A DNA stretch of 57,090 bases, taken from NCBI GenBank assembly GCA_001769835.1, contig MEPR01000036.1, positions 1-57,090 on the forward strand, given 5' to 3'. The translations under genes and the position numbers were made by a program. How positions within the stretch are numbered: position 1 is the stretch's first letter; every line of letters begins with the position of its first letter. Under the pieces are notes generated by a model. It searched no databases and was not told the DNA's origin. It saw nothing but the letters and a program-made list of their open reading frames with translations. The stretch comes from Bdellovibrionales bacterium GWB1_55_8. Its GTDB lineage: Bacteria; Bdellovibrionota; UBA1018. Positions 52,674 through 57,090 of this stretch are shown in pieces.

Positions 52674-54587
52674 TCAGATCTCTTCCCAGAATTCCGAAGG
52701 CAGTTTCTTTTCCTTCGACCCTAGAAAGAAGGCCTTGCCTTTCCGGACCTGTTCCATCGCCGCTTCGAGCCGCTTCCGGTCCTTGCACCAACGCCATTTC
52801 TGGAAGCCCTTGAACTGCAAGCACGAGCCCTCATCCTTGTAGACGCCCCCGAAGACATCCGCCCGGTTCGATCGAACCTGCACGATATTCGTCGCGAGCT
52901 TCAGGTTTGCAGCTCTCACTTCTTCTGCCTTCGGCTCGAACTCCTTGGCAGCGTCAAACTTGCGCTCTAGAATTCGTTTTTTCCATTTGTTGACCGTATT
53001 CACGACCATCTCGCGATGAAGCCGTCGTTCCGTATCCGTAAGATTTCGATTGCGCTCGATGGCTTTCTGCATCGTCTTTTGCTTGTTGAAAAAGAGTTCG
53101 AACTCCACTCCCGAGATGATGCTCTGTGAATGAAACACCTCCAGATAGATCAGCTGGATAAGCTGATAGACGGAATTGACCTCAAGGACATTCATGTAAG
53201 GGATCTGGCTGAAGATCTGAGATGCGAGGGCGAAATTGTCCACCAGAATGTTCTGCACCGATGATTCGCGGTTCTGCAGACGCTCAGCGACGCAGGCCGA
53301 GTCTTTCTTGCAATCCTCAACCAGCTTATCCATGTCCACCTGCTGCTTGGGTTGCTCAATCTTGGTGAAGCCCTCCTTATTGCGGTGATCGACCGCTTGA
53401 ATCAACTGAAGAAGCATGTTGTTGGCATGTGCGCGAAGCACCTTGATGCGGTGCTGGTAATCAGCGACCTGCTCGGTTGTCTCAAGCTTGTTGGCTTTCA
53501 TTTGAAAGAAGGCATCGCGCTCCAGCAGCAGCGTTTTTTCTGAGAGGTAGTATCCAGACAGCGCGGACCCCGTCTGAAACGGGTTGGAAGCGAAGGCGTC
53601 CACCTGCGATCCAGCCTCCTCCATATCCTCCTGGATGCGGTGCATGTGTTCATCGTAGTCCTCGTCGTAAGCGCCCTGAGCGCGGAAACCCAGGAATCCA
53701 TAACGCTTCCGGTACTCGTCGATCTCCCTTTGCAGGTCCTCATTCTCTTTCCCTAGATTCGCGAGCGGCGTCTTCATCGCGTCCGCGATCACCACCCGCC
53801 TGGTATCCGTGAGATTCACCCAGCGCAAGGCCATGTTCAAAAGGAGCTGCGCATGAAACTCCTTCTCTGCATTGGAAATGTATTTATTCTTCTCGATGAG
53901 TTCCAGGCTGTCGACCGTACGCGAGGCCAGCATGTTGTACTGCGCTTCTATCAGCTTCTGCTCGACGATGATCACATCGAGATAGAGAAGCATCAGGTAC
54001 TGATAGGTGTTTTTAACTTCATGCGTTCCGAGGAACTTGCTGACGTCAAGGGACTGCTTCGCATCCACGATCAGATTCAGGAACGAGTAATTGATCAGTG
54101 AATCGTCCAAGGCAGTGGGCACGCACCCGTTCTGAACCGAGCACTCTCCCGAAAGAACGTCCTCCACCCGCTTGATCTCTCCTTCCAAATTCGCGAACGC
54201 CTTATCGTTCTGCACGGCCTCGCGAACGGAAATCATGGCCTTATAAAGGTTTCTTTTAACGTGGAGCAGATAGACGTAGTAGAGATTGATCTCGCCGAGG
54301 TCCTGCGGCTCATACCCCTTGAAGAAATCGACCAGGCTCTTGATTCCTCTCACGCCATAGACACTGATGTACTTGGCCAGAAATCCTGCCGCAAACGCGA
54401 GCGGCACATTTCCCGTCAAAGCAGCCCCGATCGTGACACCACTCGCGATCAGATCAGTCGCTATCTGATCGCCTAGTTGGCCATCCTCACCGGCGTGGGC
54501 GGTTCGGGTCCCGCCCGGCACGAAGACCGTACCGAGGAATGTCATGAGCACTACCCAGGCGACACATTTCCGCAGCCTAATCAGCAT
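52674..54587 (-). CDS. Secreted helical protein with internal duplication, first gene of the C11 operon
   Basis: 637 residues from the ATG at 54587 (GGGGGA upstream; 19 further in-frame residues lack a site). A signal peptide is cleaved near TAHAG, and a hydrophobic segment at about 47-75 may insert in a membrane. Two gapless 82-residue copies can be aligned, 190-271 and 469-550: EVKNTYQYLMLLYLDV with EVNSVYQLIQLIYLEV, and IEKNKYISNAEKEFHAQLLLN with IERNRNLTDTERRLHREMVVN. The invariant positions include Tyr, Glu, His, Asn and Trp. Otherwise helical, with cysteines (SGECSVQNGC, EDCKKDSAC). No known family. Probably periplasmic; its link to the C11 peptidase is positional. Confidence 0.82.
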   Translation of the reverse strand: MLIRLRKCVAWVVLMTFLGTVFVPGGTRTAHAGEDGQLGDQIATDLIASGVTIGAALTGNVPLAFAAGFLAKYISVYGVRGIKSLVDFFKGYEPQDLGEINLYYVYLLHVKRNLYKAMISVREAVQNDKAFANLEGEIKRVEDVLSGECSVQNGCVPTALDDSLINYSFLNLIVDAKQSLDVSKFLGTHEVKNTYQYLMLLYLDVIIVEQKLIEAQYNMLASRTVDSLELIEKNKYISNAEKEFHAQLLLNMALRWVNLTDTRRVVIADAMKTPLANLGKENEDLQREIDEYRKRYGFLGFRAQGAYDEDYDEHMHRIQEDMEEAGSQVDAFASNPFQTGSALSGYYLSEKTLLLERDAFFQMKANKLETTEQVADYQHRIKVLRAHANNMLLQLIQAVDHRNKEGFTKIEQPKQQVDMDKLVEDCKKDSACVAERLQNRESSVQNILVDNFALASQIFSQIPYMNVLEVNSVYQLIQLIYLEVFHSQSIISGVEFELFFNKQKTMQKAIERNRNLTDTERRLHREMVVNTVNKWKKRILERKFDAAKEFEPKAEEVRAANLKLATNIVQVRSNRADVFGGVYKDEGSCLQFKGFQKWRWCKDRKRLEAAMEQVRKGKAFFLGSKEKKLPSEFWEEI

Positions 54588-54828
54588 CGAATCCCCCAAA
54601 ACCCCACTCATGTGGAGCCATTCGTTTAAAACGAAACCCCGCATGAGCAGTTTGGATGCCAGAGCTCATCAGAACAGGGGTGCCAGCGGAATTAGGGTCG
54701 TTTGGAGCCTTTTTCGGCTCTATTTGATCTAAGTCGAACCCGATATTCGACAGGCACCCGATGATGAAATAAATCCTTGGGGTCATTTGGAACCGCAAAT
54801 GCGGTCCTCAAAAGCACCGCGCGCCGCG

Positions 54829-56895
54829 TCATTTCACCGGAGTTACGGAGGCCGGGACAGGAGTTCGCTTTCCACTCAACGGCAGAAAGAATTCATAGGG
54901 CCGATAGCGCAACCTTCTAAACAGGGCGGAAAAGATTTTCCACAGCCAGGTAGGCTCGACATTTCTTGCGCGCATCGCGGTATACAGCGCGAGAAAAAAA
55001 CTTACCCCGAAGTTCAGAATGCCGATCAAGGCAATACCGAAGAGAGCGGATCCCAGTTCCAGCCCGCTGATTGCCTCCAGACCGATTCCACAGACGGCGA
55101 ATGTCAATGCACCAGCCGAGAGCGTGACATGCCTCACATCCAGGGGCAGCCCGAAAAACCTACCCATGACCGGCGTGAACGCGAGAAAGAAACCAAGCGA
55201 CACGTTTCCGGCGAAGCCAGCCACATTCCTGACCAACCAGTTCGCCACCCAGATTTGCCCCTTTTTCGGTGCCGCCGAGAAGGCCTCGGGAATTCTTCGG
55301 TAAACCACCCAGTTTTCAGCCCAACCGGCCGCAATACTGGAAAGCCAAAGCAAGACGCCGGTAAGCGCGGCATAGGGAACGGTCATGCTCGTGAAAGGAT
55401 TGAGCGACTCCAAAAGCTTTTGTCCATAAGCGGCCGCGAGCACATGCTGCCCGAAGGATAGGAAATAGATCCGATCAATCAGGATCGCTCCGGGAATCAC
55501 CATCCCGAGATTACCCAGGGCGGCGACGAATTGGGATCGACTGATCTGCAGAAGCTCGTTCACGAACTGGGAGATCTGAGATCGACGACGTAAATCACTT
55601 AACTTTCCCGCCAGAGCGGAAGCGGTCATGGAAGGCTGCTTGGTAGCGAGAGTGAAGTGAAACAGCTGCATCGTCAGGAAGCTGCCCGAATAATTGAGCC
55701 ACAATAAAATGCCTTCAAAAAAAGGCGCCGGCTTAAGCCCTCCGACCAGGAACTTGCAAAGCGTCGTCCCCACCGTCAATACGCCGCCCCCCATGGCGGA
55801 AAGAAGCATCGTGAGGTATTCCCTCCTGTTCCGGACAATGTATTGCTCGCCGGAAACTCCTACGCGCTCCACAACCTTGCGGGCCATGAGATGCAAATTA
55901 TTCTGGATCAGCTCGCTCAATTTGCGGTGGGCGAAACTGCCGCGCACCAGATCGGCGAGGAGTTTCTGCCAATGGGTGCCCGCTTCCAGAAAGAGGATCG
56001 CCAACAGCTTCTCACAACGCTCAATCGTCTGCTCCAGCAACTCCAAACGGTACACGATTGACACCGAAACGCCATATTGGTTCAGGTGATCCAATGCAGC
56101 TTTGATCTCCGATCGGCAGCCTTCCAGAATTCTTTGAAGCTTCCGCCGCTCTTCTTCGGATACGGGCTGATGTTCATCAGTACTGCAGAGCGCGTAAAGT
56201 TCGCAGCCCATCTGGAAAAACCAGGACTTCGATGCAACCCGGACTTCAGATCGCTCCCGAATCTCCGGCGAAAGCCCGACGGCAGAGATCTGGGCGGCGA
56301 GAATAATAAGCGAGCTATTGATAGACGCACGAAAGTGCTCCTGAACATGCGCTTTACTGCCCGAAACAGGAAACAGAACCTGATGCAACTGGCCGATCGT
56401 TTCATCTTCAAGATTTTCGACCCAGTCCGCATCTTCCTCACTCCTGAAGATCCGTATAAAAAGCTCGGAAAGATCGGAATCGATCCGGGGTGAGGGCAAT
56501 ATTTTCCTTAGTAACCTGTCGCTCGCCTCAACAACGAGTGAGCTATCGCGACCCAATCCGACCTGAGAAAACAGGCCGACGGGATCGGTTTCCAGCAGGA
56601 TTGACTTGAGCGTTTCCGCCACCGCGTTCCTGAGCTCCGGGCTTTGCTGCTCCAGGTGAATGAGCAGAAATTTCACTCTGCCGTCCTGGATGTGCTCGTG
56701 CCGGCTCTTCTTTTCTTTCCTCTGCTCGAGCGCAAAAGGCAGACGAATCCAGCTGATTACCTCTTCCAGCCACCGGATCCGTTCGCTCAGCGGCGCCTTG
56801 GGATCGGCCTGAGTAAGCAGGGTTTGCAAATCCGGACGAAAGAGGGGGATCTTTTCCAATCCGAAATGCCTGGAGAGAGTGCGACGAAAATTCAT
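54829..56895 (-). CDS. COG4389 (Gcr-like) polytopic membrane protein
   Basis: 688 residues. A soluble helical N-terminal half has the DPKAPLSERIRWLEEVISWI opening known from proteins labelled site-specific recombinase Gcr (COG4389). The C-terminal half has about seven to eight membrane spans (LLSAMGGGVLTVGTTLCKFLVGG, GNLGMVIPGAILIDRIYFL, AALTGVLLWLSSIAAGWAENWV and others). The recombinase name is historical; I see no Ser- or Tyr-recombinase active site, and the spans argue for a membrane function. The ATG at 56895 has only a weak ribosome site. It precedes the C11 operon by 241 bp, a gap large enough for a separate promoter. Confidence 0.8.
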   Translation of the reverse strand: MNFRRTLSRHFGLEKIPLFRPDLQTLLTQADPKAPLSERIRWLEEVISWIRLPFALEQRKEKKSRHEHIQDGRVKFLLIHLEQQSPELRNAVAETLKSILLETDPVGLFSQVGLGRDSSLVVEASDRLLRKILPSPRIDSDLSELFIRIFRSEEDADWVENLEDETIGQLHQVLFPVSGSKAHVQEHFRASINSSLIILAAQISAVGLSPEIRERSEVRVASKSWFFQMGCELYALCSTDEHQPVSEEERRKLQRILEGCRSEIKAALDHLNQYGVSVSIVYRLELLEQTIERCEKLLAILFLEAGTHWQKLLADLVRGSFAHRKLSELIQNNLHLMARKVVERVGVSGEQYIVRNRREYLTMLLSAMGGGVLTVGTTLCKFLVGGLKPAPFFEGILLWLNYSGSFLTMQLFHFTLATKQPSMTASALAGKLSDLRRRSQISQFVNELLQISRSQFVAALGNLGMVIPGAILIDRIYFLSFGQHVLAAAYGQKLLESLNPFTSMTVPYAALTGVLLWLSSIAAGWAENWVVYRRIPEAFSAAPKKGQIWVANWLVRNVAGFAGNVSLGFFLAFTPVMGRFFGLPLDVRHVTLSAGALTFAVCGIGLEAISGLELGSALFGIALIGILNFGVSFFLALYTAMRARNVEPTWLWKIFSALFRRLRYRPYEFFLPLSGKRTPVPASVTPVK

Positions 56896-56975
56896 GGGCT
56901 TTCAAGTTTACCATTTCTTAAAAATTGGGTAAGCGAAATTTCCAGACGCCAGCTTGAATCCGCCCGGTCGTTAGC

Positions 56976-57090
56976 TCAGCCCTCATCATCAATCGATTCT
57001 TTCGCCTCTCTCTCGAGCTCTTCCAGTATCTCTTTTGCCCTGCGGAGATCTCTATCGTGAACTTTGAGGTCCACGCCGAAAAGAAAAGAA
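56976..57090 (-). CDS. C-terminal end of a DUF2007-like protein, cut by right edge
   Basis: Reading the minus strand in from the edge gives 37 codons (FGVDLKVHDRDLRRAKEILE and onward) before TGA at 56978-56976. A strand of the type F-V-V followed by DLRRAKEILEELE is the usual end of DUF2007 (putative signal-transducing or protease-adaptor) proteins. The N-terminal part lies outside the window, so only the coding sense and the likely family can be stated. The COG4389 gene follows 80 bp downstream on the same strand. Confidence 0.6.
   Translation of the reverse strand, partial: SFLFGVDLKVHDRDLRRAKEILEELEREAKESIDDEG

Noticed and set aside
54829-56895. Mobile element suggested by the name site-specific recombinase
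   Set aside because: The protein is a polytopic membrane protein with no Ser/Tyr recombinase motif, and no terminal repeats or target duplications flank it.

Overview
The window reads as a chromosomal segment of a moderately GC-rich, Gram-negative bacterium. It carries many signal-peptide and lipobox proteins, outer-envelope functions (kdsD for LPS sugar synthesis, an AmiC-type amidase, an M23 peptidase) and frequent GTG/TTG starts. A TIGR02147-type regulator, several secreted proteases and the prkA-yeaH-spoVR set together suggest Bdellovibrionota (Bdellovibrio/Oligoflexia-like). This assignment is an inference from gene content. There is no sign of prophage, IS element, CRISPR array or tRNA; one tmRNA is present. 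No gene-free gap exceeds 300 bp.

Left part (1-12.8 kb): a secreted protein cut by the window edge (TTG start), a small lipoprotein with a near-consensus sigma-54 promoter and a 9-bp 5'-UTR hairpin, then a cell-wall amidase facing mutY. mutY converges on mutS and overlaps it tail to tail by 86 bp. mutS ends a minus-strand run of BamC-like lipoprotein, coiled-coil protein, pyk, mutS. Divergent from it lie kdsD, a small zinc-ribbon membrane protein and a SurA_N/DsbA fusion lipoprotein, closed by a strong terminator.

Central housekeeping block (12.8-27.8 kb): prkA-yeaH-spoVR-fhs on the minus strand. On the plus strand are a PP2C phosphatase, an M23 peptidase, secA (with an 8-bp hairpin just before its start) and an acidic protein ending in a YbjQ-like fold. 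An S8 protease lipoprotein converges on that protein and shares its stop tetranucleotide. The tmRNA follows, encoding the short tag GNDYALAA, with its own terminator.

Accessory right part (27.8-44.5 kb): secreted and lipoprotein genes of unknown function, an AHSA1 protein, a TIGR02147 regulator, and two divergent radical SAM enzymes. One of these, of twitch type, is followed 41 bp downstream by a secreted protein carrying tyrosine-rich repeats. Next come a trypsin-like protease, an ACR3/BASS transporter with a palindrome filling its promoter spacer, and a DUF134/NifX-like pair.

Right end (44.6-57.1 kb): a 1410-residue CheB-CheR-PAS-histidine kinase-receiver protein. After it comes a tight minus-strand operon of four envelope genes: an internally duplicated helical protein, a clostripain (C11) peptidase, and two paralogous membrane proteins that each carry a six-cysteine module and 14-15 GX3 tetrapeptide repeats. 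This C11/GX3 cluster is my best candidate for an undescribed system. A COG4389 membrane protein and the 3' end of a DUF2007-like gene finish the window.
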